DNA from: JACDAE01 sp963744875
GTDB lineage: Bacteria > Chloroflexota > Ktedonobacteria > Ktedonobacterales > Ktedonobacteraceae
Direction of reading: 5' to 3'
Assembly (NCBI GenBank): GCA_963744875.1
Contig: CAVUVQ010000031.1
Span: forward strand, 118,081 to 182,080
DNA length: 64,000 nucleotides
Shown here: positions 36,950-45,880 of the stretch, in pieces
How positions within the stretch are numbered: position 1 is the stretch's first letter
How the letters are laid out: each line of letters opens with the position of its first letter
Made by a program: the position numbers and the translations under genes
The notes under the pieces: model-generated
Database searches by the model: none
What the model saw: only the letters and a program-made list of their open reading frames with translations
Told to the model about the DNA's origin: nothing

Positions 36950-38203
36950 GTCAGACGCTATCATCGCCGGGTGTAAGTACCATTACTAGCGAGCAAATCA
37001 CCCCAGTGCACCATCGTGGCGGCGATTTGCGGGTAACGATCTCGCCCAGGACGGTGAACTCCAAACATCATATTATGGGTCGCGTGATACTGGAGCCCGG
37101 TGAGAGCGTGACGGAGCATGCTCACGATTATGGGGAAGAGAGCTTTTATATCGTGAGCGGCAGCGGCATACTCTATAGCCAGGGGGAAGAATTTCCTCTG
37201 TATGCCGGATTAAGTGCTTATACTCCGCGTGGGGTTGCCCATGCCGTCTCCAATACAGCCACGGAACCGCTGGTCATCGTTTTTGCCTCTTCTCCGCTCG
37301 CCCCAGCGCCAGAGAAGGGACACCGCGATACGGAGGGAGCAACTCCCATAGGTGAGGTTATCCACCAGAAACCATCGGCGCTTGCAAGCTGTGGCTATGT
37401 GCCGGTTGCCGATGGAGTGGAGCTTTTCTACCGGAGCAGCGGCCCGATCACTTGCGAGCCAGTTCTCTTTCTGCATGGGAACCGTGACAACCATACGCAC
37501 TTTAGCGAATTGCAGGATCTTCTCTCGCAGGAGCATCGATGCATCTCTATTGATCTACGTGGTCATGGTTTCTCCACGAAGGTTGATTGTCCCCTCTCTG
37601 CCGAGCTCTATGCTGACGATCTGGATGCCTTTATCAGCTATCATGGTTGGGATAAAGTGACCCTGGTAGGGCATTCTCTGGGGGCAGTTACCAGTATGGT
37701 CTATGCGTTACGTCGGCCTGAACGGGTCTCGCGTGTGGTCCTGATGGGAGCGGCGGCACATTATGAAATGAAATGGAAGCGACCATTGGTAACTGAAGAG
37801 ACCTATGCCCAGGTTATTCAAGAGTCGAATAAGCGAGCTGGCCCCTTCTTTTTCCTGGAGGAATATCCAGCGGTCCAGCGGCGGGTGATTGCGAGTTGGT
37901 CATCGATAGCCTTCGTTGTCCATCGTAACCTAATTCAACTCACCCATCCAGACCTGCGGGAACGCATCGCAAGTATTGAAGTGCCGACATTGATCATTGC
38001 AGGTGAGCAGGATAAGAGCACTCCTGTTGAGAGCGCTCGTTACCTCCATGAGCAGAATTCATGGCTCGCAGCTAGTCGTAGTGCCGCAAACCAGCCATTT
38101 CATGTTTATGGAAAAGCCAGAACTGGTAGCCGAACAAATTCGGCAATTTCTCCATGTTTCACCCGGAGACATTCAACAGGACAGTGAAAGGAGCCACAAC
38201 TGA
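36946..38203 (+). pseudogene. Cupin-alpha/beta hydrolase fusion, frameshifted near the 3' end
   Basis: About residues 15-120 are a cupin barrel (RVILEPGESVTEHAHDYGEE with two His and one Glu as metal ligands, then GVAHAVSNT). From about residue 145 an alpha/beta hydrolase follows (PVLFLHGNRDN, GHSLGAV nucleophile elbow, IIAGEQDKSTP acid). Frame 1 ends at 38187 without the catalytic His. Deleting one A from 38056-38057 restores EQIHGSQLVVVPQTSHFMF, including that His, and ends at TGA 38203, overlapping the next ATG. Relatives of the cupin half act as polyketide cyclases or oxygenases; the hydrolase could release or shorten the chain. As written it would be inactive. Confidence 0.8.
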
Positions 38204-38448
38204 TGCAATGGAATCAGCAGACACAGCAGAAAATGATAGATGTGGTGGCACAGGTTGTGCCAGAGCAGTTTCGTGATATTGCCCTGGATGGTCTGCGAAC
38301 AGACGCTGCAAAGTATGCGCAGGAGCGAGGGGCCAACGAGATCGAAGAGCAGGATCTTGTGAAGGCTATCAGTCAGGCCCCTGGCTTTATCCAGGAGGAG
38401 CTTTCTGCCGCTTTGAGTAAGATGGGTAGTATTGAGCCAGTTGCATAG
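38203..38448 (+). CDS. Small PCP_red-like protein
   Basis: An 81-residue, mostly helical acidic protein. ATG 38203 overlaps the preceding stop and has AAAGGAG. The opening WNQQTQQKM and the segment LRTDAAKYAQERGANEIEEQ-DLVKA resemble the PCP_red domain found at the C-terminus of protochlorophyllide reductase subunit B and as stand-alone small proteins. Its biochemical role is unknown; in ChlB it binds substrate near the active site. Here it could be a small partner of a cyclase or radical enzyme. The family match is by eye only and not certain. Confidence 0.6.
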   Translation: MQWNQQTQQKMIDVVAQVVPEQFRDIALDGLRTDAAKYAQERGANEIEEQDLVKAISQAPGFIQEELSAALSKMGSIEPVA

Positions 38449-38518
38449 AAATCTGCGTAATCGTCTCATCCTCGCTCCAAAGGTGAAGCGAAGGGTGAGA
38501 TGTTAAGGGGAGGCCATC

Positions 38519-39034
38519 ATGGTAGCACAAACCAGCAATAGTATTGAAATTCAGGCCCCGCGTGCGTTCGTCTTTGAACGGACGAATGATCTGCCCTCCT
38601 GGACTGAACTCTTTACCGAATATAAGAGTGTAGAGATCTTAGAGCGGCGCGAGAATTACTTTGTTTTTCGTCTCACCACGCATCCAAATGAAGAAGGGAA
38701 AAGCTGGTCATGGACTTCATGGCGCAGTATTTTTCCGGACGAGTGGCGTATCGAAGCGGCCCGGATCGAGCCCTTGACGCCATTTGCTTCGATGGCGATT
38801 CGTTGGTACTACGAGATGCAAGGCGAGGACAGCACCGTGATGCGTTGGGAACAAGAGTTTACTGTTGCATCTTCCGCTGGTTTCACCGAAAATGATAGTG
38901 TTGCTTATATTAATCGTAGCACCAGAGTCCAGATGCAGGCCATTAAAGAGCGTCTGGAGGCGGCCTGGCAGGGGCAGCGCAGTCAGGATGGAGTTGAGCC
39001 ATGGACAGAGAATTCTCCCGTCGCGTCGTCATAA
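38519..39034 (+). CDS. Aromatase/cyclase, SRPBCC family (TcmN/WhiE-VI type)
   Basis: A 171-residue START/SRPBCC-fold protein. IEIQAPRAFVFERTNDLPSW, TEYKSVEILERRENYFVFRL and KSWSWTSWRSIFPDEWRI follow the TcmN and WhiE-ORFVI pattern, including IRWYYEM and INRSTRVQMQAIKERLE near the end. These enzymes guide the first ring closure and dehydration of the nascent poly-beta-ketone bound to ACP. ATG 38519 has GGGGAGG. The last 34 bases overlap the KS-alpha gene start. With the TcmI-like cyclase at 30534 it makes a two-cyclase set typical of unreduced polycyclic aromatics. Confidence 0.92.
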   Translation: MVAQTSNSIEIQAPRAFVFERTNDLPSWTELFTEYKSVEILERRENYFVFRLTTHPNEEGKSWSWTSWRSIFPDEWRIEAARIEPLTPFASMAIRWYYEMQGEDSTVMRWEQEFTVASSAGFTENDSVAYINRSTRVQMQAIKERLEAAWQGQRSQDGVEPWTENSPVASS

Positions 39035-40273
39035 CTGGTATGGGGGTTGTCACGCCAGCCGGTAACGGCTTGCCAGCTCTCTGGCAAGCTGTGCTGGAAG
39101 GAACCAGCACTGAGCAGTTGTTGCCTGAGTTTCGACCAGTTTGGGATGAAGAGCAAGATCTTCAGCCCTGCCCGTGGTTTTGACACCCAGGATTACCAGC
39201 TTGATGCAAGCATGGTTGAACGCAATGATCGATATGTGCATTTTGCATTTGCATCGACTCAGGAAGCTGTGGAGCAGTCCGGTCTTCTGCAAAGCTCTTA
39301 TGACCATGAGCGTGTTGGCGTCAATATTGCCACAGCGATAGGTGGGACGGCCATGATGGAACAGGGTTTTTTACAGGTCACTGAGGGTGCCACCCATGCG
39401 GTCAGACCGGGTCTCAGTGATCTGCCACTCTATCAGGCCATGTGTCCCAGTACAGCGAGTGTGGAGATTGCAGCTCACTATGGCTGGCAGGGTCCTTGTG
39501 TCGCCACTTCGACTGGTTGTACGGCTGGCATCGATAGTATTGGGTATGCCTGGCATTGCATTTGCAATAATGAGGCTGATGTGATGATTGCAGGAGCCTC
39601 AGAAGCCCCTCTCTGTCCCATATCAATCTCGGCATTTGATATTATTCAAGCGCTCACACGCAAACCAGCGTCCTGTGTGGGACAGGCCTCGGCACCATTC
39701 TCAGGTCAACGCGATGGTTTTGTGCTCGCAGAAGGAAGCGGTGTTGTGGTGCTTGAAGAGCTGGAGCATGCCAGGAGGCGCAATGCACCAATCTATGCGG
39801 AACTGGTTGGTTACGCGAGCACATGCAATGCGTATCATATGACGGGATTGCCAGCGGATGGATATGATCTTGCGCGTGCGATCGACCTGGCCTGTCAGCG
39901 GGCGGGTATTGAGCAGAAAGAGGTTGATTATATCAATGCACATGGGAGTTCGACGGTGCAAAATGATCGTAATGAGACCAACGCATTTCATCGTTCCTTT
40001 CATGAGCATGCACCCAGTATTCCCATAAGCTCAACAAAATCATTGATAGGGCATCCTTTAGGATCGGCAAGTAGCATTGAATTTATCATTTGTGTGCAGG
40101 CCCTTTTGCAGAACTATCTGCCGCCAACGATCAACTATACCCCGGCAGAAGATTGTGATCTTGACTATATACCGAACCAGGGACGGGAGAAGCAGATCGA
40201 TGTCGTACTCACCGATGCGAGCGGATTCTCTGGTCTACACTCAGTTGCCATACTGAAGCGGTTTCAGGAGTAA
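39001..40273 (+). pseudogene. Type II PKS ketosynthase KS-alpha, single-base frameshift
   Basis: ATG 39001 (GGAG seven bases upstream) gives RRVVITGMGVVTPAGNG, the normal KS start. Frame 1 stops at 39183, while the rest of the enzyme is in the next frame to 40273. Deleting one C from 39166-39168 gives an uninterrupted protein of about 423 residues, the usual KS-alpha length. Catalytic residues are all present: Cys about 173 (STGCTAG), His in INAHGSST, and Lys/His in STKSLIGH. The enzyme condenses malonyl-ACP units with KS-beta. If the extra C is real the polyketide synthase is dead; if an error, it is complete. Confidence 0.88.
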
Positions 40274-40277
40274 GATT

Positions 40278-41516
40278 ATGACGAAACGGCGTGTCGTAGT
40301 TACCGGCATTGGTTGCGTTACAGCGAGTGGGGTGGGACACGAAGAGTGCTGGCAGAATTGGCTCAAGGGGCAGTCGATGATCACTGAGATCGACGCCTTT
40401 GATACGGCTGACTTTCCGGTAAAGTTAGCTGGCTCTGTACGCAATCTGAATTTTAGCCCTTCCATCCCTATGCGCATTTTGCAACAGACGGATCGCCATA
40501 CCCATCTGGCACTGGTTGCCGCGCACCTGGGACTGGCGGATGCAAATCTCGATCTGACGACGGTAGATCGTCATCGTGCGGGGTGTACGATTGGCAATAA
40601 CCTGGGGGGCAGCGTTTTTGGTGAAGAGCAGTTGCAGCGATTGCATACCGAGGGTGCACGCGGAGTGAGTCCATTCCAATCCATCGCCTGGTTTTATGCA
40701 GCCACAATTGGTCAGATGAGCATCAAGTATGGTTTGAGGGGCTATTCAAAGACCTATGTGGCGGATCGTGCTGGTTCACTCTTCGCGCTTGGTGATGCGC
40801 TACGTGCGATTCAGCGGGGCGACCTGGATGTCTGTCTCGCAGGAGGGTGTGAAGCACCGATTAGTCCTTATGCGGTTGCAGGCTATATTGATGCTGATGT
40901 GCTTTCCCGAGGGAGTCAGCAGGCAGAAGAAAGGTATGCGCCATTCGATGTGCGACGGAATGGCTTAATTCTGGGTGAAGGTGGTGCCATTCTGATCTTT
41001 GAAGAACTCGAGCATGCACGCAGGCGCAATGCACGCATTTATGCTGAAGTGTGTGGCTTCGGACAGTCTTGTGATGGTGCCCATTACCAGTTGAGTAGTC
41101 CCGATGGATTGCAGTATGCGCGTGCAATGACGATGGCGCTGCATGATGGTGAGGCAGAGCCGGGGAGCGTTGGCTATATCTCAGTGGATGGTTCTGCCGG
41201 GCGTTGTGAGGATGTACGTGAGGCACGGGCTATTCGCGCTGTCTTGGGGGATGTCGACGATGGATGCCATGTGAGCTGCCCTAAGACGATGTTCGGCCAT
41301 CTCTTTGGGGGAGCCAGTGCAGTCGATACAGCTATTGCCTGCCTGGCCCTCTATCATAGATACATTCCGCCAACGGCCCATGTACAGGATGTAGACCGAT
41401 CATGCATGCTGCCCCTGGTCACGCAGGAGGCGGTTCGCATGAGAAATAGCCATGCCCTGGTCCTGGCTACGGCCCGTGGAGGTATCAACGCGGCGCTGGT
41501 CGCGAAGAACTGGTGA
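40278..41516 (+). CDS. Type II PKS ketosynthase KS-beta (chain length factor)
   Basis: A 412-residue KS homologue four bases after KS-alpha, with AGGAG upstream. It opens RRVVVTGIGCVTASGVG. The nucleophilic Cys position is replaced: the segment reads TYVADRAGSLFALGDA, so Arg164 stands where KS-alpha has Cys and where most CLFs have Gln. The HAHGSS-type histidine is also gone (SVDGSAGRCE). It is therefore the non-condensing partner that sets chain length. The C-terminal PKTMFGHLFGGASAVD is kept. The Arg is unusual and could change the decarboxylation or priming step. Chain length cannot be read from sequence by eye. Confidence 0.9.
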   Translation: MTKRRVVVTGIGCVTASGVGHEECWQNWLKGQSMITEIDAFDTADFPVKLAGSVRNLNFSPSIPMRILQQTDRHTHLALVAAHLGLADANLDLTTVDRHRAGCTIGNNLGGSVFGEEQLQRLHTEGARGVSPFQSIAWFYAATIGQMSIKYGLRGYSKTYVADRAGSLFALGDALRAIQRGDLDVCLAGGCEAPISPYAVAGYIDADVLSRGSQQAEERYAPFDVRRNGLILGEGGAILIFEELEHARRRNARIYAEVCGFGQSCDGAHYQLSSPDGLQYARAMTMALHDGEAEPGSVGYISVDGSAGRCEDVREARAIRAVLGDVDDGCHVSCPKTMFGHLFGGASAVDTAIACLALYHRYIPPTAHVQDVDRSCMLPLVTQEAVRMRNSHALVLATARGGINAALVAKNW

Positions 41517-41545
41517 TGATTTATAGCGGAAAGGAGCCTTTGCTC

Positions 41546-41785
41546 ATGACCACTCGTTCATCGGTCATTTTTGAAACATTACAGGATCTTCTGGCTCAAC
41601 AGTTGGAGGTTTCTCTGGGAGAGATTCGGCCAGAGACGGTATTAGGGGATGCTGGCCTGGATTCTCTGTCACGGATCGATTTTGCGCTCTCTCTGGAAAA
41701 GCGCTTCAATTGTCAATTCGAGGAGGGCAAGATTCTGAGATGGAGGACAGTGCAAGATATCATCGATGCCATCGAAATGGCTTGA
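41546..41785 (+). CDS. Acyl carrier protein of the type II PKS
   Basis: A 79-residue ACP. ATG 41546 has AAAGGAG nine bases upstream; the frame is open from 41513 but that start is less likely. The phosphopantetheine Ser is Ser40 in DAGLDSLSRIDF. Helix II continues with SLEKRFNCQFEE, and the predicted four-helix layout is standard. It follows KS-alpha and KS-beta in the canonical KS-CLF-ACP order. Activation needs a phosphopantetheinyl transferase, which is not encoded in the window. Confidence 0.93.
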   Translation: MTTRSSVIFETLQDLLAQQLEVSLGEIRPETVLGDAGLDSLSRIDFALSLEKRFNCQFEEGKILRWRTVQDIIDAIEMA

Positions 41786-41848
41786 TGCGCTTTGTACTCT
41801 AATTTATTACAAGTAGTTTGTTAAAAGCAAGAAAGAAGGAGCGTTAAC

Positions 41849-42160
41849 ATGCGTGTTCTAGTAAAAGTAACGACCAACCGAGATCAGGCTTTACGGCGTG
41901 GCCCTGACGTTTTACGGCAGCTTTTCAGTGATTTACGCCAGTGGTATACAGAAATGCACGCTGCTGGTAAGTTGCTCGCTGTATATCCAGTTGCGGCTCA
42001 GGCGATTGGTTTCACTGTCTGGGAAGTTGAAACGCCAGATGAGCTGGATCAATTTATGATCCGTCATCCGCTAGCGGCTATGATTGATCGAGAAATCTGG
42101 TATCTTACCAATTTTGATGGTGAGATTGACCGTGCGATGGAAGGTCTGAAGCGTTTGTAG
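41849..42160 (+). CDS. Muconolactone isomerase-like small protein
   Basis: A 103-residue ferredoxin-like fold protein resembling muconolactone delta-isomerase (MRVLVKVTTN, WEVETPDELDQFMIRHPLAAM). AAGGAGC lies upstream of ATG 41849. Small dimeric alpha/beta-barrel proteins of this kind often act in aromatic polyketide pathways as cyclases, isomerases or cofactor-free oxygenases. It is translated just after the ACP. A lactone isomerase or cyclisation role is plausible; the precise reaction is unknown. Confidence 0.75.
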   Translation: MRVLVKVTTNRDQALRRGPDVLRQLFSDLRQWYTEMHAAGKLLAVYPVAAQAIGFTVWEVETPDELDQFMIRHPLAAMIDREIWYLTNFDGEIDRAMEGLKRL

Positions 42161-42299
42161 CGGTCCATTTTGCATGGGGATCTCCATCCTTGCCTGGGAA
42201 CGATTGGGGAATGGTGTGTGTGCTGGCCATTGTCTGGTTGCCAGCAGGATGGAGTTTTCGCTGACTATTGTTGCTTAGCTTCTGGGAGGAGATGTATTA

Positions 42300-43154
42300 A
42301 TGCAGCAAGACGATTCTTTAATCCCTCTCTTGTTTGTTGAAGAAAGTCCCATAGAGGCACCTCAGGTGGGATTGTGTACCTATAGCCTGGGAGATTTTCG
42401 TCTTAGTCGCGAGGGATGCTCGGTCGCTGATATCGAATGGAAGCGCAAGCGGGCGCGGAGCTTGTTGGCCTATCTCATCTATCGTCAGGGGCAGTTCCTC
42501 TCGCGTGATCATCTGCTTGAACTCTTCTGGCCTGATCATGATATTGAGGCGGCCCAACGTAATTTTGCGGCCCAGCTCCATTTGCTGCGTCGCATTCTTG
42601 AACCGAATCTGCAACGAGGTCAAGCTTCACGTTACTTGCAGCACGAGCATGAAGGCTACCGTTTTGATCCTGACGGACTCATCTGGAGCGATGTGCGCCA
42701 TTTTGATCTGTTGTATAAGCATGCAATGAGTTATCATTGTGAGAAGCAATGGTGCAAGGCTGCGCAGGCCTTTCTTCAACTGGTGAAGCTCTATCGTGGT
42801 GCCTATCTCAGCAATGAGCTCTACGAGCAATGGTGTATTGTGCCACGCCGCCTTTACCTTAAAATGTATCTTGATGCTTTACTTCATCTTTCAGATTATG
42901 CCTTCCAACAAGGAGACCATCGTCAAAGCCTTCACTGGTTGAATCAGGGTCAGCGAGAGGACAATTGTCATGAAGAGCTGTATGTAAGACGTATTCGCGT
43001 GTACCAACATATGGCACTTTACAATGAGGCATTGCGTTGTTATCATGATTATTGTGAAGTGATGGAAGAAGAATTGGATAGTCTTCCCAGCCCTCAGATG
43101 CTGAGTGTATACGAGCAACTCCGCACCATATGTCCTTCAAAATACCGTAATTAA
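42300..43154 (+). CDS. SARP-type transcriptional activator (BTAD domain)
   Basis: A 284-residue protein of the SARP family. Residues about 25-115 are an OmpR-like winged helix (IEWKRKRARSLLAYLIYRQ, RDHLLELFWPD, ARNFAAQLHLLRR-like NFAAQLHLLRRILEP). The following bacterial transcriptional activator domain has tetratricopeptide-like helices (WLNQGQREDNCHEELYVRRI). SARPs are classical pathway-specific activators of aromatic polyketide clusters in Streptomyces. ATG 42300 follows GGAGG. It sits at the end of the PKS operon and probably drives it by binding direct repeats near 31.4 kb or elsewhere. None was unambiguous by eye. Confidence 0.9.
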   Translation: MQQDDSLIPLLFVEESPIEAPQVGLCTYSLGDFRLSREGCSVADIEWKRKRARSLLAYLIYRQGQFLSRDHLLELFWPDHDIEAAQRNFAAQLHLLRRILEPNLQRGQASRYLQHEHEGYRFDPDGLIWSDVRHFDLLYKHAMSYHCEKQWCKAAQAFLQLVKLYRGAYLSNELYEQWCIVPRRLYLKMYLDALLHLSDYAFQQGDHRQSLHWLNQGQREDNCHEELYVRRIRVYQHMALYNEALRCYHDYCEVMEEELDSLPSPQMLSVYEQLRTICPSKYRN

Positions 43155-43236
43155 CACTCTATGAATCTGGCCCTCTTTCTCCCCGATCGAAATTGTGTTC
43201 GAGGAAAAAGGGGGTCTATGTGGAGCGCCCGGTGAT

Positions 43237-43258
43237 GTGGAGTGCCTGGGCACTCCAC
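43237..43258. terminator. Stem-loop between SARP and O-methyltransferase genes
   Basis: Perfect nine-base arms (GTGGAGTGC at 43237-43245, GCACTCCAC at 43250-43258) with tetraloop CTGG lie between the convergent genes, touching the methyltransferase stop. The position fits a shared terminator. Confidence 0.6.
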
Positions 43259-44316
43259 TAAGGCACCCTGGCCACGAGTATGTCCCGACTGGAATGCTCC
43301 TGTAAAACGGTCTTTATATCGGTAAATCCTGTTGCTTGTAGCAACGCGCCCCATTCACTGGCTGTGTGCTCTATGCCGCCGGTTGCGACCAGCATGTTGA
43401 GATTCATCAGTGCAGCTCGAATATCCCCCAGTTTGTCTTCCGGTAGAAAGCGTTCAGCGATAATACAGGTACCGTGTGATGGCAGTGCTTCATAAATCTT
43501 CTTGAGAATGAAGCGTTGTTTCTCCTCGGGCCAATCGTGCAAGAAAAGCGTAACTACAACGGTATCAGGATTGCCTGGGAGGGGAGAGGTGAACACATCG
43601 CCGGGGATGACCTTCACCCTCTCTTCAACGCCTGCTTTATGGAGATATTCTTCTGTAATGGGACAGATGTGTGGTAATTCGAGGATGGTTGCCTGCATCT
43701 GTGGATAGCGTGCCACGGCCTCGGTACAGAATGCGCCGGTTCCGCCGCCGATGTCCAGAATATGGTGTGTTTGCTGCAGGTCGAGTGCGTCTAACTCAGC
43801 CCGACTGGCTGAAACCGAGCGCCAATGCATTGCGCCCAGAAAACGCCTGGCTATACGCTCATTGCGCATGAAGTCGTCCCCGAGTAATGAGCCAGAGCGT
43901 TGAAAGGCTCGAAAATTCTGCGTCTGATTCTCTTGAACTGCCTCGGTCATGTATTGCCAGAGAGGATACTGAACATTATCAGCATGCAGTGCAATAGGGA
44001 CAATGCTCTCTTCTGCGCCCGATAATAAGTATCTGGTGGTCAATTCTGTATTTTGATAGCGCATGCCATCCCAATCCAGGAAACCGAGCGTTGTGCAGGC
44101 TGTGAGCAATCGTTCACCAGCTTGTGCTGAAAAGCCCAGGGTATCGGCCAGGTCCTCAGCTGTCGCGGTACGCCCGGCCAGGGCATCGAAGATGCGCAGG
44201 CGAATAGCCGTAAAAAGCACCTTCGATTTCGCATAGCCTAAAAGATATTCCTGTAATAGTGGTGGAGGGTTCGTTATTTTCTCATAACCCAGTTGGGCAT
44301 GTCCCTGTTGCAACAT
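43258..44316 (-). CDS. O-methyltransferase, acetylserotonin OMT-like
   Basis: A 352-residue methyltransferase with an N-terminal winged-helix dimerisation domain (LFTAIRLRIFDALAGRTATAE) and a C-terminal Rossmann domain. SAM motif LDIGGGTGAFCTEAVARYP, the VVTLFLHDWPEE catalytic His region and IIAERFLPEDK are present. These match the TcmO/DmpM group that methylates hydroxyls of aromatic polyketides. It is encoded opposite to the SARP gene and converges with it. A GGGAGG lies 11 bases upstream of ATG 44316. A phenol O-methylation in the pathway is likely. Confidence 0.92.
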   Translation of the reverse strand: MLQQGHAQLGYEKITNPPPLLQEYLLGYAKSKVLFTAIRLRIFDALAGRTATAEDLADTLGFSAQAGERLLTACTTLGFLDWDGMRYQNTELTTRYLLSGAEESIVPIALHADNVQYPLWQYMTEAVQENQTQNFRAFQRSGSLLGDDFMRNERIARRFLGAMHWRSVSASRAELDALDLQQTHHILDIGGGTGAFCTEAVARYPQMQATILELPHICPITEEYLHKAGVEERVKVIPGDVFTSPLPGNPDTVVVTLFLHDWPEEKQRFILKKIYEALPSHGTCIIAERFLPEDKLGDIRAALMNLNMLVATGGIEHTASEWGALLQATGFTDIKTVLQEHSSRDILVARVP

Positions 44317-44417
44317 ACGTAAGAGATCCTCCCTTTTTGAGTGTGGTGACGTTTATTGAACTCTTGCAAGAACTATACCTCTCACTGTTTACAAATGCGT
44401 TACAGGTGCTTCCCGTT

Positions 44418-44460
44418 CAGAGGGGAGGGGCGCTCATCGATATTCGTTCCCTCCCCTCTG
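44418..44460. promoter_or_regulatory. Inverted repeat between divergent OMT and DUF1772 genes
   Basis: Perfect 12-base arms (CAGAGGGGAGGG at 44418-44429, partner at 44449-44460) separated by 19 bases lie in the divergent promoter region, 102 bases from the OMT start and 83 from the DUF1772 start. It could be an operator or a structured leader; no T run follows. Confidence 0.45.
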
Positions 44461-44542
44461 CACCGGACCAAATGTAATCCTACAGTAAACCGCAAAATAT
44501 ATGCTCTCTTTTAAGAGAAGAATGATGAGAGGAAGGAGTACT

Positions 44543-45004
44543 ATGACACTGTCTCTGCTTTTTATCAAAGTGATTGCTCTAAGTAGCGCGGGCCTCTTTG
44601 CCGGGGGATTGGTGATGGTAATGTGTGCCATCGTTCCTTCCTGGCGGGTGATGCTTCCTGAAGAATGGGTGCGTAATCAGCAGTATGTTGGGCCGTATAT
44701 TGATCGTTATATGCCTTTATTAGATGTAGTCGCCGTTCTCAGCACTCTGCTGCTGTTGAGGTTTTTCTGGTCGAATTTTGCATCTATGGTATGGAGTATA
44801 ACGGCTCTGCTGGGTTTTATCGCCGTTGCTCTGATTTCGCAACTGGTCAATGTACCACTTAATCGACAGGTACGCACCTGGCCGGATCTGGCTCTCCCCA
44901 CTCACGCCTTGCAATTGCGCCGGGGTTGGATTATCTGGCATGCTATTCGTACCGCATTTGGCATTGTCGCATTCATTGCACTGTTACTCGCGGTGATCAT
45001 TTGA
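44543..45004 (+). CDS. DUF1772 membrane protein (anthrone oxygenase-like)
   Basis: A 153-residue protein with four predicted membrane helices. ATG 44543 follows AAGGAG directly. The pattern SAGLFAGGLVMVMCAIVPSW, ISQLVNVPLNRQV and RRGWIIWHAIRTAFG fits DUF1772, the family of fungal anthrone oxygenases and bacterial relatives. The conserved NVPLNR and W-x-x-WH segments are kept. In fungi, members oxidise anthrones to anthraquinones. Beside a type II PKS with an ABM monooxygenase, an oxygenation of the aromatic core is a reasonable inference, but DUF1772 proteins also occur outside such clusters. Confidence 0.8.
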   Translation: MTLSLLFIKVIALSSAGLFAGGLVMVMCAIVPSWRVMLPEEWVRNQQYVGPYIDRYMPLLDVVAVLSTLLLLRFFWSNFASMVWSITALLGFIAVALISQLVNVPLNRQVRTWPDLALPTHALQLRRGWIIWHAIRTAFGIVAFIALLLAVII

Positions 45005-45032
45005 ATGTGTCGCCTCCGAAGGAGTTGATCAT

Positions 45033-45761
45033 ATGGAACAGACAGAAGCTGCGAAAATCTCAGAAACGAGTACCATCCATGAGCTTTCAGCCCATGTCCG
45101 ATCGTATATCGAGGCTCATTATCAGCGTGTGTTTGCCGAGAATGAGGAGCGGTTGCAACTGGTCTTCGCGCAGGTGGGAGAGCCTGCCTATGGGGCCTTT
45201 GGGCGTGTGCTCTTTCAACCATTAAAAGAGGAACTCGCCCATTATGGCGTGCACTGTGAAAACAACCTTCCAGGCGTCCTCCAGACTTCAATTGAACGCT
45301 GGGGGCCGCCTGAAGATCGTGAGCGTTGTCTGTGGACCATCCTGCGTAATGCTGATGGTCATCCACTCGGGACCCTGGTAACGCGTCTCTTTCATGATCA
45401 TACACGTTTTCGTCTACCACGGCCTCCACGTGTATTTGCACTTGATGTGTATGAGCAGGAAGATATCTTAGAGGCGTTGTTGCATGCCACCGTACGCATT
45501 ACGAACGGGCAGGAGCAGCGTGGCGCATTCTTACAGACGGCATGTACGGACTTTGTAGGAGAGAGCTGGGAGTATAGCGTTGATATTGGCCTTGCTGATG
45601 GCCTGGAGCGAGGGCGCGTTGAGCTGGCTGAGGGATTGATGGATCATGCTCTGGCTCTCTGGGGAGGGTATGGTTGGGAAATGGTCAGTATCGTTTCTCA
45701 TCATGATCAGCTGCTTGCATTTTTCCGCCGTTTGAAGAAGAGTGAGATAGAAGAAAGATAA
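45033..45761 (+). CDS. Two-part hypothetical protein (DUF6022-like plus DUF4177-like tail)
   Basis: A 242-residue soluble protein, 28 bases after the DUF1772 gene. ATG 45033 has AAGGAG. Residues about 15-155 contain AYGAFGRVLFQPLKEEL, ERWGPPEDRERCLWT and a conserved LFHDHTRFRLPRPP, resembling DUF6022. The C-terminal part (about 175-240: ESWEYSVDIGL ... YGWEMVSIVSHHDQLLAFFRR) resembles DUF4177-type small domains. I do not know a function for either. Co-transcription with the DUF1772 gene is likely. The HDH motif may be metal-binding. Both family matches are by eye and tentative. Confidence 0.6.
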   Translation: MEQTEAAKISETSTIHELSAHVRSYIEAHYQRVFAENEERLQLVFAQVGEPAYGAFGRVLFQPLKEELAHYGVHCENNLPGVLQTSIERWGPPEDRERCLWTILRNADGHPLGTLVTRLFHDHTRFRLPRPPRVFALDVYEQEDILEALLHATVRITNGQEQRGAFLQTACTDFVGESWEYSVDIGLADGLERGRVELAEGLMDHALALWGGYGWEMVSIVSHHDQLLAFFRRLKKSEIEER

Positions 45762-45811
45762 GCCTTGTAAGGTGCTCTAATTCGCTCTGGAAGGAGAGCA
45801 CCTTACAAGGC
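45762..45811. terminator. Strong stem-loop between convergent genes
   Basis: Perfect 17-base arms (GCCTTGTAAGGTGCTCT at 45762-45778, partner at 45795-45811) with a 16-base loop follow the TAA of the upstream gene directly and face the convergent MBL-fold gene. This fits a two-way terminator. Confidence 0.75.
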
Positions 45812-45880
45812 CGCGCCTGGGTATAGACAAGGCAACGTTCCTACGAATAATCCTCCTTCGCCCTTTCAACCTCCAGAACT

